A stretch of DNA of 64,000 bases from Dyadobacter sediminis (GTDB lineage Bacteria; Bacteroidota; Bacteroidia; Cytophagales; Spirosomataceae). Position 1 is the stretch's first letter. Each line of letters begins with the position of its first letter. Location: positions 868,001-932,000 of the forward strand of contig NZ_VCEI01000025.1 of NCBI RefSeq assembly GCF_005860765.1, written 5' to 3'. Shown here in pieces: positions 25,961 to 35,383 of this stretch. The position numbers and the translations under genes were made by a program. Below the pieces are notes generated by a model. It was given only the letters and a program-made list of their open reading frames with translations. It did no database searches and was not told the origin of the DNA.

Positions 25961-27253
25961 ATGAAACTTACTTATTATCAGGTATTGAAAATCAGAAGAG
26001 TCAGTGGTGTTCTGGCTGCTGCTGCATTTACAGGCGTGCTGTCCGCGCTGCTGGCAGATTCTCTCAAAGTTATAACCGAACATTATGAAGAGCAGTTCCT
26101 TGAAAAGCTGCATGAAGAGCGGTATCTTATTTTTCTGCTGCCGCTGGCCGGTCTTTCCCTGATCCATTTGCTGAGACGTTTTTTGTTTAAAAATAAAGCA
26201 AACAAAGGCATTAAGGAAGTGCTAGATGTGGTCAATAAAAAATCAAATTCACTGCCTGCCTACAAGATTCCATCGCATTATCTGAATGGTTTCCTGACCG
26301 TTATTTTCGGCGGGTCAACAGGCATCGAGGTTTCTACCGTGGTTTCTACGGCTGCCATCGGTGCGCTTTCCAGCAGAAAGGCGGGTTTTCTGCATAAGTA
26401 TAAAACGGACCTGGTCTGTGCCGGGCTGGCGGCAGGCGTAACGGCTCTTTTCAATGCGCCGGTTGCCGGCTTTCTGTTTGCTTTCGAGGTATTTACAAAA
26501 AGAAAAAGCAAGCTGCATACCGTTTCGGTCATTACAGCCGTGCTGGCTTCCTCCCTGCTGACAAACTATTTTTTTTACAAACAGATTTTTCACTTTGCTA
26601 TTTCAGGCTGGAATGCTTCGGCTTTGCCGTACATGGTTTTACTGGGAGTTATAGCGGGTTTCAATGCGGTTTATCTTACAAAATGCGTGCTCTTCTTTAA
26701 GAAATTCTTTCAGTCCATTTCCAATGATTACCTGAAAATCATAGGCGGCTCGCTGGCCATTTCTGTCATCCTGTATGCTTTCCCGAGTTTGTATGGCGAA
26801 GGTTATGCCGGTATAAAAACCATTGCTGCTTCGCAGCCGTTGCCCGCCCTTGCCGTGATGCTGCCCATGCTTCTGGTGCTTTTGCTGAAACCTTTGGTCA
26901 CTTCTGTAACGTTGGGCGTCGGAGGTGATGGCGGTGTATTTGCACCCAGTCTGTTTATCGGCGCATTTCTGGGCATGATCGTTTGTGTAACATTAAACCA
27001 TTTTTTCGGACTGGGACTGATTCCGCTTAATTTTATCGTGATCGGAATGGCCGCGGTTTTAAGTGCCAGCATCCATGCGCCGCTTACTTCTATTTTTCTG
27101 GTTTGCGCAATCGCTGACAATTATGTGCTTTTTATTCCGATTGCCGTTGCCAGCCTGATTTCATGGGCCGTTGCGCACACTGTTTTTCCTTATTCGGTAT
27201 ACACCTACAAACCCGTTGCCCATAATCCGGTAAGCCAGAAAGCAGTTTTTTGA
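25961..27253 (+). CDS. ClC-family chloride channel/transporter
   Basis: The chosen ATG at 25961 gives a 430-residue protein. A longer frame from 25754 adds 69 residues with no hydrophobic logic. About ten membrane helices are visible. ClC signatures include GGSTGIEVSTVVSTAAIG (a variant of the GSGIP/GKEGP region, with Glu at the gating-glutamate position), AAGVTALFNAPVAGFLFAFE and GVGGDGGVFAPSLFIGAFLG. The last block matches the classical GxFxP ion-binding motif. No CBS domains follow, so this is the short bacterial form, which may work as a channel or a Cl-/H+ exchanger. It is a single gene with a strong terminator after it. Confidence 0.88.
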   Translation: MKLTYYQVLKIRRVSGVLAAAAFTGVLSALLADSLKVITEHYEEQFLEKLHEERYLIFLLPLAGLSLIHLLRRFLFKNKANKGIKEVLDVVNKKSNSLPAYKIPSHYLNGFLTVIFGGSTGIEVSTVVSTAAIGALSSRKAGFLHKYKTDLVCAGLAAGVTALFNAPVAGFLFAFEVFTKRKSKLHTVSVITAVLASSLLTNYFFYKQIFHFAISGWNASALPYMVLLGVIAGFNAVYLTKCVLFFKKFFQSISNDYLKIIGGSLAISVILYAFPSLYGEGYAGIKTIAASQPLPALAVMLPMLLVLLLKPLVTSVTLGVGGDGGVFAPSLFIGAFLGMIVCVTLNHFFGLGLIPLNFIVIGMAAVLSASIHAPLTSIFLVCAIADNYVLFIPIAVASLISWAVAHTVFPYSVYTYKPVAHNPVSQKAVF

Positions 27254-27290
27254 AAGTTTATTTTCCGGCGCTGCAACAGCTTTATAAATA

Positions 27291-27325
27291 AAACAGCAAA
27301 AGCCCGTTTCGGGCTTTTGCTGTTT
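27291..27325. terminator. Bidirectional intrinsic terminator
   Basis: AAACAGCAAAAGCCCG (27291-27306) pairs with CGGGCTTTTGCTGTTT after a TTT(C) loop, ending at 27325. It lies between the converging ClC and flavohaemoglobin genes. Confidence 0.9.
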
Positions 27326-27326
27326 A

Positions 27327-28529
27327 TCACATCACCAGAACGGCAGGTCCGAACTCTTCAAAGTGAATGGCCTGCGGATCAACGCCCTGAGCACACAGAT
27401 AGGCAAAGTGCTTCTTGATAAATACGCCCGGACCGCAGATGTAATACGCTGCATCCGGCACAATGGCATCATCAATCCTGCACAGATCGACATAGCCTTC
27501 ATAGTAGCTGTCTTCCGTGTTATTCTCCATTTTGTCGTAAAAAGTGTGCATGGACATGGCGCCATGTTTGCTGCCCAGTTCCTTTACCGTGTCCCTGAAT
27601 GCGTGTACTTCGTATCCTCTGCAGCCATGAATCCAGGTTACCGGTCTGTTTTTACCGGATTCGGTCATGTATTCCAGCATGCTCATAAACGGAGTAAGCC
27701 CGACACCGCCGCTGATAAATACGACCGGATTTTTATCGTCAAGATCCAGAACAAAGTCACCGGACGGAGGCGAAACCTCGATAACATTTCCTTCCTCAAT
27801 CTGTTCATGCAGCAGATTGCTTACATAACCTTCCGGACGATCCGGATGGCCGTGTTCCCTTTTTACCGAAATCCGGTAATATCTGCCATTGGGCGCACAC
27901 GAAATACTGTACTGCCGCGGCTGAAACACGTTGAGTTCCGGTACATATAACCGAACCGTAATATACTGTCCGGGCAGGAAGCCGGCGACAGCGCCTTCAT
28001 CGGAAGGGTACAGGTAAAAAGAAGTGATTTCCTGCGATTCTTTTACTTTTTGCTTCACCACAAACGGGCGCCAGCTGCTCCATCCGCCTTCTTTTGCTAC
28101 CGAGCTGCTGTACAGTCCGGCTTCGGCGCCAATCATGATTTCGGCCAGTTGTCCGTATGCTTCGGCCCATGCATCAATCAGCGCAGGACTTGCGGCTTCA
28201 CCCAGCACTTCACGGATGGAAGCCAGCAGATGTTTGCCTACAATGGCATAATGTTCCGGTCTAATATCCAGGCTCACGTGTTTGTTGGCGATCCGGTTCA
28301 CAGCATGTGCGAGTACGGAAGGATTGTCAATGTGCTCTGCATAAGCCAGTACGGACATGGCCAGAGCAGTAGGCTGTGCGCCGGTATGCTGATTGGCACT
28401 GTTGAATACATTTTTCAATTCCGGGTTTTGTGTAAGCATCCGGTTGTAGAAATAAGTGGTTAAAGCCACACCGTGTTCTTTCAAAATGGGAACGGTTCCT
28501 TTCACCAGTTCTTTTTGCTCGTTTGTCAT
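27327..28529 (-). CDS. hmp: Flavohaemoglobin (nitric oxide dioxygenase)
   Basis: The 400-residue protein has the full three-domain form. The globin domain (1-140) has the B10 Tyr (Y28), a distal Gln region and the proximal His84 in NKHVSL. An FAD-binding domain (about 150-260) follows, with RQYS and a G-x-V-S-N-L-L-H stretch. An NAD-binding domain (about 265-400) has GGVGLTPF and CGPG. The enzyme converts NO with O2 and NAD(P)H to nitrate in the cytoplasm. It is divergent from an Rrf2 regulator with three Cys residues, the usual layout for NO-responsive control. The stop is only 2 bp from the terminator arm. The assignment is firm. Confidence 0.95.
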   Translation of the reverse strand: MTNEQKELVKGTVPILKEHGVALTTYFYNRMLTQNPELKNVFNSANQHTGAQPTALAMSVLAYAEHIDNPSVLAHAVNRIANKHVSLDIRPEHYAIVGKHLLASIREVLGEAASPALIDAWAEAYGQLAEIMIGAEAGLYSSSVAKEGGWSSWRPFVVKQKVKESQEITSFYLYPSDEGAVAGFLPGQYITVRLYVPELNVFQPRQYSISCAPNGRYYRISVKREHGHPDRPEGYVSNLLHEQIEEGNVIEVSPPSGDFVLDLDDKNPVVFISGGVGLTPFMSMLEYMTESGKNRPVTWIHGCRGYEVHAFRDTVKELGSKHGAMSMHTFYDKMENNTEDSYYEGYVDLCRIDDAIVPDAAYYICGPGVFIKKHFAYLCAQGVDPQAIHFEEFGPAVLVM

Positions 28530-28551
28530 TGCTATAATTTAATATATAAAT

Positions 28552-28576
28552 ACCTTTTTATCTTTTATGTAAAGGT
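28552..28576. promoter_or_regulatory. Operator-like inverted repeat upstream of hmp
   Basis: ACCTTT (28552-28557) is mirrored by AAAGGT (28571-28576), 23 bp upstream of the flavohaemoglobin start. The position suits a repressor site for the divergent Rrf2 regulator. Confidence 0.4.
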
Positions 28577-28592
28577 GGGTAATACTTGAATA

Positions 28593-28627
28593 AAGGACAA
28601 GAATATCCTTAATTATTTTTAACTTTG
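28593..28627 (+). promoter_or_regulatory. Rrf2 gene promoter with overlapping inverted repeat
   Basis: A -7 box TAACTTTG (28620-28627) lies 18 bp before the ATG. In place of a TTTG -33 box there is the inverted repeat AAGGA (28593-28597) / TCCTT (28606-28610), so a bound regulator would cover the polymerase site. This suggests autoregulation. Confidence 0.45.
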
Positions 28628-28645
28628 TTTCTACTATAAACTACA

Positions 28646-29083
28646 ATGGCCATATTTTCCAAAACATGCGAGTATGCAATCCGGGCTGTGTTTTACATCT
28701 CGCATAAATCGGCTTCTGGCGACCGGGCAGGACTTAAAGATATTGCGGCCGGCATTGATTCGCCGGAACTGTATCTGGCCAAGATTCTTCAGGATCTCAG
28801 CAGAAAGGGGCTGATGCGTTCCGTAAAAGGGCCACATGGCGGATTTTACGTGGATGCGGATTTACTCGCCAGGCCATTGAGCGATATTGTAGAAGCGGTA
28901 GATGGTTTCGGACTTTTTCACGGCTGTGCGCTGGGATTGAAACAATGCTCGGAAATCAATCCTTGTCCGTTGCACGAGCAGTTCAAATCCATTCGCGACC
29001 AGATATCCGATTTACTGCACCGCACTACGATCGGCGGTTTTAATGAAGAACTGCTTGGCGGGTTGCTTTCTTTGAAGAAGTAG
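28646..29083 (+). CDS. Rrf2-family transcriptional regulator, NsrR-like
   Basis: The 145-residue protein has the Rrf2 winged helix (about 1-85: SKTCEYAIRAV, then L-Y-L-A-K-I-L-Q-D-L, then GPHGGF in the wing). Three Cys follow at 94, 101 and 107 (spacing C-x6-C-x5-C), which in IscR and NsrR ligate an iron-sulfur cluster. NO damages such clusters and lifts repression. Divergence from the flavohaemoglobin gene, with two inverted repeats between them, fits an NsrR-type repressor of NO detoxification. Distinguishing it from an IscR- or RsrR-like protein would need binding data. Confidence 0.88.
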   Translation: MAIFSKTCEYAIRAVFYISHKSASGDRAGLKDIAAGIDSPELYLAKILQDLSRKGLMRSVKGPHGGFYVDADLLARPLSDIVEAVDGFGLFHGCALGLKQCSEINPCPLHEQFKSIRDQISDLLHRTTIGGFNEELLGGLLSLKK

Positions 29084-29248
29084 TTTTTCGGGTGGAGGAA
29101 GGGAAAAAGGGAGGAAGGAGGAAAAGGCTTGGATTTTTCTGGTTTCTTTTAGCAATATCATTAGTTTTTGCTGGTTGGGTACTTTGGTAAGCTGACAAGA
29201 AGTTCTGGCTCTTTAATCTGCAACAAGCCTGCAATGATTCCTATGCGT

Positions 29249-31576
29249 ATGAAAAGCACAATAGCGTTTTTGGGACTGATATTCATTTCTTTACTGATTT
29301 ACAATTGTTCGGGAGTAAAAAAAAGTACTGTAACCCGGGACTTCAAAGTCCCGGAATTCAAACCGGACCCGGCCAGTACATTTTTATCTCCCCGGGAAAG
29401 CATGCAGACCATGCATCTTCCGCCGGGTTATCGCCTGCAGCTCGTTGCCAGTGAGCCGATGATCAAGGAACCGGTAGCGATTGCCTGGGACGGCAACGGA
29501 AGAATGTATGTGATGGAAATGCGCACGTATATGCAGGATGCCGATGCAAATGGCGAACAGGAGAAAAGCAGCCGGATTTCACTGCTGGAAGATACCGATG
29601 GGGACGGCGTTATGGACAAAAGCACTGTTTTTATTGACAGCCTGCTGCTTCCCAGAATGATGCAGCCCGTCGGAAACGAGCTACTTGTGAATGAAAGCAA
29701 TACCATTGACATTTACAGTTACAGCGACACAAACGGCGACGGAAAAGCGGATGTGAAAATCCCTGTATATCAGAATGACAAATACGTGGTCAATGACATG
29801 AACATGGAACATCAGCGGAGCGGTCTGGACTGGAACCTCGACAACTGGATGTACCTGACTTATGATGCCGTGCGTTTCCGGTATACAAATGGAAAAATGC
29901 TTGCAGATACGATTGTTAGCGGATCGAGCGGACAATGGGGCATGACGCACGATGATTATGGCCGGCTGTTCTATTCACGGGCGGGGGGTGAAATTCCGGC
30001 ACTGGGTTTCCAGATTAACCCGAAATACGGAGCGCTGGATTTTCCGGACCAGTACAATGCAGCATTTGCAGAAGTGTGGCCGATCATTGCCACACCAGAC
30101 GTACAGGGCGGACTTCCAAGGCTGCGTCCTGACCAGACACTGAACCATTTTACAGCCCCGACCGGGCAATCTATTTACAGAGGCGATCAGTTTCCGGCCG
30201 ATTTCTCCGGCGATTACCTTGTTTGCGAGCCGGTAGCAAGAGCCGTAAGGCGTGCAGAAGTAGTGCATCAGAACGGAAAGACAACCCTTCAGAATGTATA
30301 TCAGAACAAGGAATTCCTGTCGTCTTCGGATATGAATTTCCGGCCGGTCAACTCTGCTACGGGCCCGGACGGTCATCTGTACATTGTGGATATGCACCGC
30401 GGAATCATTCAGCAGGGCAACTGGACGCAGCCGGGATCTTATCTGAGACAAAAAATTGACAGTCTCGGCCTTGCCGCAAACGTAGGGCACGGACGCATTT
30501 ACCGCATTGTTCACGAAGGTTCCAAAAGAACTGAAAAGCCGGATATGCTCAACCGGAAACCAGCCGAGCTGCTTGCTTATCTGGGACATGCCAATGGCTG
30601 GTGGCGCGACAATGCACAGAAAGAACTTGTTGCCCGCGCTGATCAGTCCGTTGTTCCGGCATTGAAGGAAATCGCGGCAGGCAAGCGGACTTTTGTACGA
30701 AAAGAAACCGGACATCTTGAAAGGATACACGCATTATGGACACTGGAAGGGTTGCAGGCCATGGATACGGAACTACTGATTACTGCAATGAACGATCCGG
30801 ATGCGCGGGTGAGGAAAACGGCTGTCTGGATCAGTGAACCTTTTCTGAAATCGGGTGACCGTACCTTGCTTGAACAGGCCGGAAAGCTGGTGCAGGATAC
30901 CGACGACGATGTCCGGGTGCAGTTGCTGTTGTCATTGTATAACAGCAAGTCTGATCAGGGGAAGACGATTATGAATCAAATCCTGGAAAAGGGACAAACG
31001 CATGAAATGCTGCTGGCAACAAAAACGGCTCTTGACAAAAATGAAAACGTACGGACGTTCGGAAGCAGGCTGGGACAAATGGACGAAGCGTCAAGAAAGC
31101 TGATTATCAATGGGGCCGGCATTTTTAAATCGTTGTGTGCAAGCTGCCACGGAGCAGATGCCAAAGGACTGGCCATCGGCGGAGCAGGTATGGCTGCACC
31201 TCCGCTCGCCGGCTCGCCCCGACTGGAATTTACAGAAAAGAATAACCTGATCCGCATCGTGCTCAAAGGGCTTACCGGGCCGGTTGAAGGCAAGGAATAT
31301 ACAAGCATTATGCCTGCCATGGAAGCAAACAGCGATGAATGGATTGCTTCGGTCGTCAGCTACATTCGGCATGATTTCGGCGGCAGACCTCCAAGAAAGA
31401 AAGGAGAAGTCCCCGGCATGGCACCGGCGGCAACTAACAATGAATCCGGCTTTCCGGTAAGAAAAATTTCTTCACCCGTTGTAACTGCCGAAGAAGTCCG
31501 GAAAATAAGAGAAGAGAGCGCCACCCGCAAAACAGCGTGGACTATTCAGGAACTAAAACCCGAACAGCAGGAGTAA
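29249..31576 (+). CDS. Lipoprotein with beta-propeller, HEAT-like and cytochrome c domains
   Basis: In-frame ATGs at 29234, 29243 and 29249 are possible. The last gives a compact lipoprotein signal with Cys20 in LIYNCSG and a 775-residue product. The N-terminal part (about 50-420) is a membrane-bound dehydrogenase-type propeller: PPGYRLQLVASEPMI, WDGNGRMYVMEMRTY, several DTDGDG-like loops and GPDGHLYIVDMHRGIIQ. A helical HEAT-like region follows (about 455-620), then a cytochrome c domain with CASCHG (about residue 630) and a Met in SIMPAM. This architecture resembles PVC-type haem-binding dehydrogenases of Bacteroidota and Planctomycetes; the substrate is unknown. It is a single gene, and a second propeller/cytochrome protein lies at 12055-15075. 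Confidence 0.8.
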   Translation: MKSTIAFLGLIFISLLIYNCSGVKKSTVTRDFKVPEFKPDPASTFLSPRESMQTMHLPPGYRLQLVASEPMIKEPVAIAWDGNGRMYVMEMRTYMQDADANGEQEKSSRISLLEDTDGDGVMDKSTVFIDSLLLPRMMQPVGNELLVNESNTIDIYSYSDTNGDGKADVKIPVYQNDKYVVNDMNMEHQRSGLDWNLDNWMYLTYDAVRFRYTNGKMLADTIVSGSSGQWGMTHDDYGRLFYSRAGGEIPALGFQINPKYGALDFPDQYNAAFAEVWPIIATPDVQGGLPRLRPDQTLNHFTAPTGQSIYRGDQFPADFSGDYLVCEPVARAVRRAEVVHQNGKTTLQNVYQNKEFLSSSDMNFRPVNSATGPDGHLYIVDMHRGIIQQGNWTQPGSYLRQKIDSLGLAANVGHGRIYRIVHEGSKRTEKPDMLNRKPAELLAYLGHANGWWRDNAQKELVARADQSVVPALKEIAAGKRTFVRKETGHLERIHALWTLEGLQAMDTELLITAMNDPDARVRKTAVWISEPFLKSGDRTLLEQAGKLVQDTDDDVRVQLLLSLYNSKSDQGKTIMNQILEKGQTHEMLLATKTALDKNENVRTFGSRLGQMDEASRKLIINGAGIFKSLCASCHGADAKGLAIGGAGMAAPPLAGSPRLEFTEKNNLIRIVLKGLTGPVEGKEYTSIMPAMEANSDEWIASVVSYIRHDFGGRPPRKKGEVPGMAPAATNNESGFPVRKISSPVVTAEEVRKIREESATRKTAWTIQELKPEQQE

Positions 31577-31632
31577 GGCTGCCGGTCTTTTGGCTGCTAT
31601 TAATATTTTAAAGTATCAAGGAATTTATATTT

Positions 31633-31715
31633 TTAAATAAAAATCCCTGAATCAACTTTGAGAAAACAAGTAAGCCTGTTTTTTCTATAAAAGCTGATTC
31701 AGGGTTTCTATTTAA
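31633..31715. terminator. Long nested hairpin between converging genes
   Basis: The outer arms TTAAATAnAAATCCCTGAATCA (left, from 31633) and its mirrored partner (31695-31715) share CCCTGAATCA/TGATTCAGGG and flanking A/T pairs. Inner arms AGAAAACA (from 31661) and TGTTTTTTCT (from 31677) give a second stem. It likely terminates both the cytochrome lipoprotein and the alpha-fucosidase transcripts. Confidence 0.6.
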
Positions 31716-31759
31716 TACGATTCAAGGTATTTTACTAAAAACCTCTTACGTAAGACTTC

Positions 31760-34264
31760 TCACATTTCAGCCACAATCCTGTAACTTTTTCCTTTCTCGG
31801 TCTGGAATTTATGGATATAGCCGGAATCCGTTTTCTCCGTTGTGGAAGCCGCGCCGGTTACTTTTACAGGAGCATTTGTTTTGATGATGCACGGTTCACC
31901 GTTCAGTGATTTTATAACCGAGCCGGTCAGTTTTCCGTTTTTCCAGTCCATGTCCACCTCGAATCCGCCTCGTGCGCGAAGTCCTTTGATCCGGCCGTTT
32001 TTCCAGGCGGAAGGCAATGCAGGCAAAAGGTAAATTTCTTTCAAATGGCTCTGGATCAGCATTTCGGACATTCCGGCTGTTCCGGCGAAGTTCCCGTCAA
32101 TCTGAAAAGGAGGATGTGCATCGAAGAAATTCGGATACGTGCCGCCGCCTTTGTAATCTCCTTTATTTTCATTGGTATATTTCATCAGCTGGCGAATGAG
32201 CGTGTAGGCATGGTCGCCGTCAAGCAATCTGGCCCAGAAATTGATTTTCCAGCCTTTACTCCATCCCGTTCCATGATCTCCCCGAACTTCCAGCGTTTTT
32301 TTGGCAGCCTGAAAAAATTCCGGCGTATCCTGCGAAATCTGCCGTCCGGGATGAAGCCCGAACAGATGCGATACATGGCGGTGCAGCGTATCGGTTTCTT
32401 CGAAATCCTTGTACCATTCCTGAATTCTGCCTCTTTTATCGATTTTCAGCGGATAAAGTCTGGCGCGTTTTTCAGTAAGCAGCTTTTTGAATTCCGGGTC
32501 ATTGCCCAGTACATCCGCCGCTTCCATGAGGTTGGAAAACAGGTCGTAAATGATGGACATATCCATGGTCGTGGCGATGGAAACGGCTGCTTCACCGCCT
32601 TTCGGATCTTTGAATTTGTTTTCCGGCGATGTGGACGGAGCTGTAACCAGATAGCCGTCCTTGTCTTCCACAAGCCAGTCCAGCGTAAACAAAGCGGCTT
32701 CTTTCATGACCGGATACGCTTTTTCCTTCAGAAACATTTTATCTCCAGTAAAACGGTAATGTTCCCATAAATGCTGCGAAAGCCAGTTTCCGCCCATATA
32801 CCAGTTAGCCCAGAGTGGATCGCCGTCCCCGACATTTCCTACTGGGTTCGATTGTCCCCAGATATCGGCATTATGGTGTGCAACCCAGCCCTTTGTGCCA
32901 TAAAATTCTTTGGCAGTCACTTTACCGGTCTGTGAAAGATCTTTGATCCATGAAAGCAAAGGCATATGCATTTCCGACAGGTTCGTGACTTCCGAAGGCC
33001 AGTAGTTCATCTGCGTATTGATATTAATGGTATAATTGGAACTCCACGGCGCCCGCATTTCCTTGTTCCAGATTCCCTGAAGATTTGCTGGCGGACCGGC
33101 TGGAATGCCGGGCAAAGCCGCGCGCGACGATGAAACCAGCAGATAGCGGCCATACTGATAATAAAGCGTTTCAAGCTTCGGATCGTACGTTCCTTTTGAA
33201 TAAGCCATCAGGCGTTCGTCGGAAGGCAGTTTTGCATTCGGGTTATTTGCCGTGCTGTCGGTTACATCGAAAGTAACGCGGTTGAAATAAGTACGGAAAT
33301 CATCCTGATGACGCTTTTTTAAAACTGCATAGGATTTGGTCACTGCTTTGTCCAGATAACTTTTTGCCAGTGACTTTTCATCTTTGCCTTCTTTGTCAGG
33401 ACATTTATCGAAACCGTTGAAGCTCGTTGCCGCCGACAAGTACACGAATACCTCGCTCGCATTGCTTACATGAATTCCTGAAGTGTCTGTTGCGATGACG
33501 CCGTCTTTACTCACTGCTTTTATCCTGAACTGGAAACGTGTTCCGTTGCAGCCATTGGGGTCTTCATAAACAATCGGCTCCTGACCAGGCGGATTGTAGT
33601 AGTTCGGGTTAACGTGCGAAGGTGCTTTTCCATTGATCACCAGCTCTTTGGAGGCAGTTGCTTCGGGTTTGTAACGCAGCTGACTGTTTGCGGATACGGT
33701 AAAATTCAGCTGTTTTGGCCTGGATGCCGAAATCCGGATCACAAGAATGTTATCTGGCGCAGAAGTGAAAATTTCTCTTTTATAAACGACACCGCCAACT
33801 GTAAAACGGGTCGTTGCAACCGAATTGGCGATGTCGAGATCGCGGTAATAGTCGGTTGGTTTCTGCGCTTTCAGGTCCTGGACAATTTTCAGGTCGCCCA
33901 TCGGCATGTAGGATTCGGTGTAAAGTCCCTGCATCTTTTTGAGCAGTTCATTGGCTTTCTGAAAGTCGCCTTCCTGCAAAAGTGCCGTTCTGACTTGTGG
34001 CAGATACGATGCTGAGGCGGGATTTACATTCGTTTTTACCGGGCCGCCAGACCATAACGTACTTTCATTCAGTTGTAAAAGCTCCTGTTCCACGCCGCCG
34101 AAAACCATAGCGCCGATGTGTCCGTTCCCGACCGGCAAAGCTTCTACCCACTGGCTTGCAGGCTGGTTGTACCATAACTTCAGATCAGCGGGCTGTTGTG
34201 CGAACGAGCTGAAAGACAGCATTGTGATCAACGCCGGGAAAACGGTTTTTTTGATTATTTTCAT
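31760..34264 (-). CDS. GH95 alpha-L-fucosidase, secreted
   Basis: The 834-residue protein has a signal peptide (1-22) and the GH95 layout. The N-terminal beta domain opens with [19 protein letters not shown], then IGAMVFGG and [11 protein letters not shown]. An (alpha/alpha)6 barrel contains [10 protein letters not shown] and HHNADIWG. A likely acid Glu lies in STSPEN, and a DGNFAGTAG segment is near the other active-site residues. GH95 enzymes are inverting enzymes that release fucose, mostly alpha-1,2-linked (some act on alpha-L-galactose). It is the last gene of the operon susC-susD-L-fucose dehydrogenase-zinc dehydrogenase-GH95, which supports fucose as the product. Location would be periplasm or surface. 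Confidence 0.93.
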   Translation of the reverse strand: MKIIKKTVFPALITMLSFSSFAQQPADLKLWYNQPASQWVEALPVGNGHIGAMVFGGVEQELLQLNESTLWSGGPVKTNVNPASASYLPQVRTALLQEGDFQKANELLKKMQGLYTESYMPMGDLKIVQDLKAQKPTDYYRDLDIANSVATTRFTVGGVVYKREIFTSAPDNILVIRISASRPKQLNFTVSANSQLRYKPEATASKELVINGKAPSHVNPNYYNPPGQEPIVYEDPNGCNGTRFQFRIKAVSKDGVIATDTSGIHVSNASEVFVYLSAATSFNGFDKCPDKEGKDEKSLAKSYLDKAVTKSYAVLKKRHQDDFRTYFNRVTFDVTDSTANNPNAKLPSDERLMAYSKGTYDPKLETLYYQYGRYLLVSSSRAALPGIPAGPPANLQGIWNKEMRAPWSSNYTININTQMNYWPSEVTNLSEMHMPLLSWIKDLSQTGKVTAKEFYGTKGWVAHHNADIWGQSNPVGNVGDGDPLWANWYMGGNWLSQHLWEHYRFTGDKMFLKEKAYPVMKEAALFTLDWLVEDKDGYLVTAPSTSPENKFKDPKGGEAAVSIATTMDMSIIYDLFSNLMEAADVLGNDPEFKKLLTEKRARLYPLKIDKRGRIQEWYKDFEETDTLHRHVSHLFGLHPGRQISQDTPEFFQAAKKTLEVRGDHGTGWSKGWKINFWARLLDGDHAYTLIRQLMKYTNENKGDYKGGGTYPNFFDAHPPFQIDGNFAGTAGMSEMLIQSHLKEIYLLPALPSAWKNGRIKGLRARGGFEVDMDWKNGKLTGSVIKSLNGEPCIIKTNAPVKVTGAASTTEKTDSGYIHKFQTEKGKSYRIVAEM

Positions 34265-34312
34265 TCAAACGGGAATTAGGATTTGATATTTTTTAAACAT
34301 AGCATGAAAAGG

Positions 34313-35326
34313 TCATTGTAATGAAACCATTGCTTTGATTACGCCCGTTGCCGGATCAAGCCAGCTTTCAAAATCAGTTTTGACCTCATCGAAGCCGACC
34401 CGGTGCGTAATGTAATTTCCGGGATCAATCCATCCGTTTTTAATGCATTCAATGACATATTCAAAATCGGATCTTACGGCGTTCCGGCTGCTCATCAAAG
34501 TAGCTTCGCGCTTGTGGAATTCGGGATGGATAAAACTGATTTCCCCGCCTTGCAGGCCAACCAGAACGTATTTTCCACCATGTGAAATGTACTGAAACCC
34601 TGTATTGATGGCTTTCAGATTTCCTGTTGCGTCGATCACAACCGTCGGCATATCGCCGTCCGTTATGGTTGCCAGCTCTTCGGAAACATTTTGGGTCAAG
34701 CCATGGATACAATGCGGCACCCTGATTTTTTCTTCACAAAATTTCAGCCGGTTTTCATTGATGTCCAGTGCAATAACCCTCGCGCCTGCAATCCTTGCAA
34801 ATTCCATTACGCCCAGTCCGATCGGGCCGGCACCCATAACCAGAACGGTATCTTCAGCAGAAACCCCGGCACGCTGAATGGCATGCGCGCCGATCGCCAG
34901 CGGCTCCACAAGCGCCAGTTGCTCATAGGTAAGCCCTTCCGAATGAACCAGTTTGTCCGAAGGAATGGAGACATATTCCGACATGCCGCCGTCTATATGC
35001 ACACCGAATACTTGCATCCGGGTACAGCAGTTCGTTTTGCCTTTCCGGCATGCAATGCAATGTCCGCAGTTGAAATAGGGCAGAAAAGTGACCGCATCGC
35101 CAACGGAAAAGCCCGCGGCATCGGTCGCAGCAATTTCGCCGGCAAGTTCGTGTCCAAGAATTCTCGGGTAATTGAAAAAAGGCTGTTTTCCTTCAAATGC
35201 ATGCAGGTCTGTTCCGCAAATGCCGATATTTCTTATTTTTAAAATGGTATGGTTTTCCGTCAGGGAAGGCATGTCTGAATCCTGATAAACAAAATTTCCC
35301 GGTGCTTCGCAAACCAGTGTTTTCAT
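34313..35326 (-). CDS. Zinc-dependent alcohol dehydrogenase (MDR family)
   Basis: The 337-residue protein has the catalytic zinc region (GICGTDLHAFEG, then GHELAGEI) and the structural-zinc Cys set in CGHCIACRKGKTNCC. A Rossmann motif VMGAGPIGLG and a conserved D-A-T-G later complete the medium-chain dehydrogenase fold. It lies 57 bp after the L-fucose dehydrogenase gene and 48 bp before the GH95 gene. It probably acts in the oxidative fucose pathway, for example on fucose itself or on 2-keto-3-deoxy-L-fuconate. The family is firm; the step is inferred from the operon. Confidence 0.88.
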   Translation of the reverse strand: MKTLVCEAPGNFVYQDSDMPSLTENHTILKIRNIGICGTDLHAFEGKQPFFNYPRILGHELAGEIAATDAAGFSVGDAVTFLPYFNCGHCIACRKGKTNCCTRMQVFGVHIDGGMSEYVSIPSDKLVHSEGLTYEQLALVEPLAIGAHAIQRAGVSAEDTVLVMGAGPIGLGVMEFARIAGARVIALDINENRLKFCEEKIRVPHCIHGLTQNVSEELATITDGDMPTVVIDATGNLKAINTGFQYISHGGKYVLVGLQGGEISFIHPEFHKREATLMSSRNAVRSDFEYVIECIKNGWIDPGNYITHRVGFDEVKTDFESWLDPATGVIKAMVSLQ

Positions 35327-35383
35327 AATTGTGTAGTAATTTCAGCTTGTAAAAATCAGTTTCTGTAATCCTATAAGTAAGGG

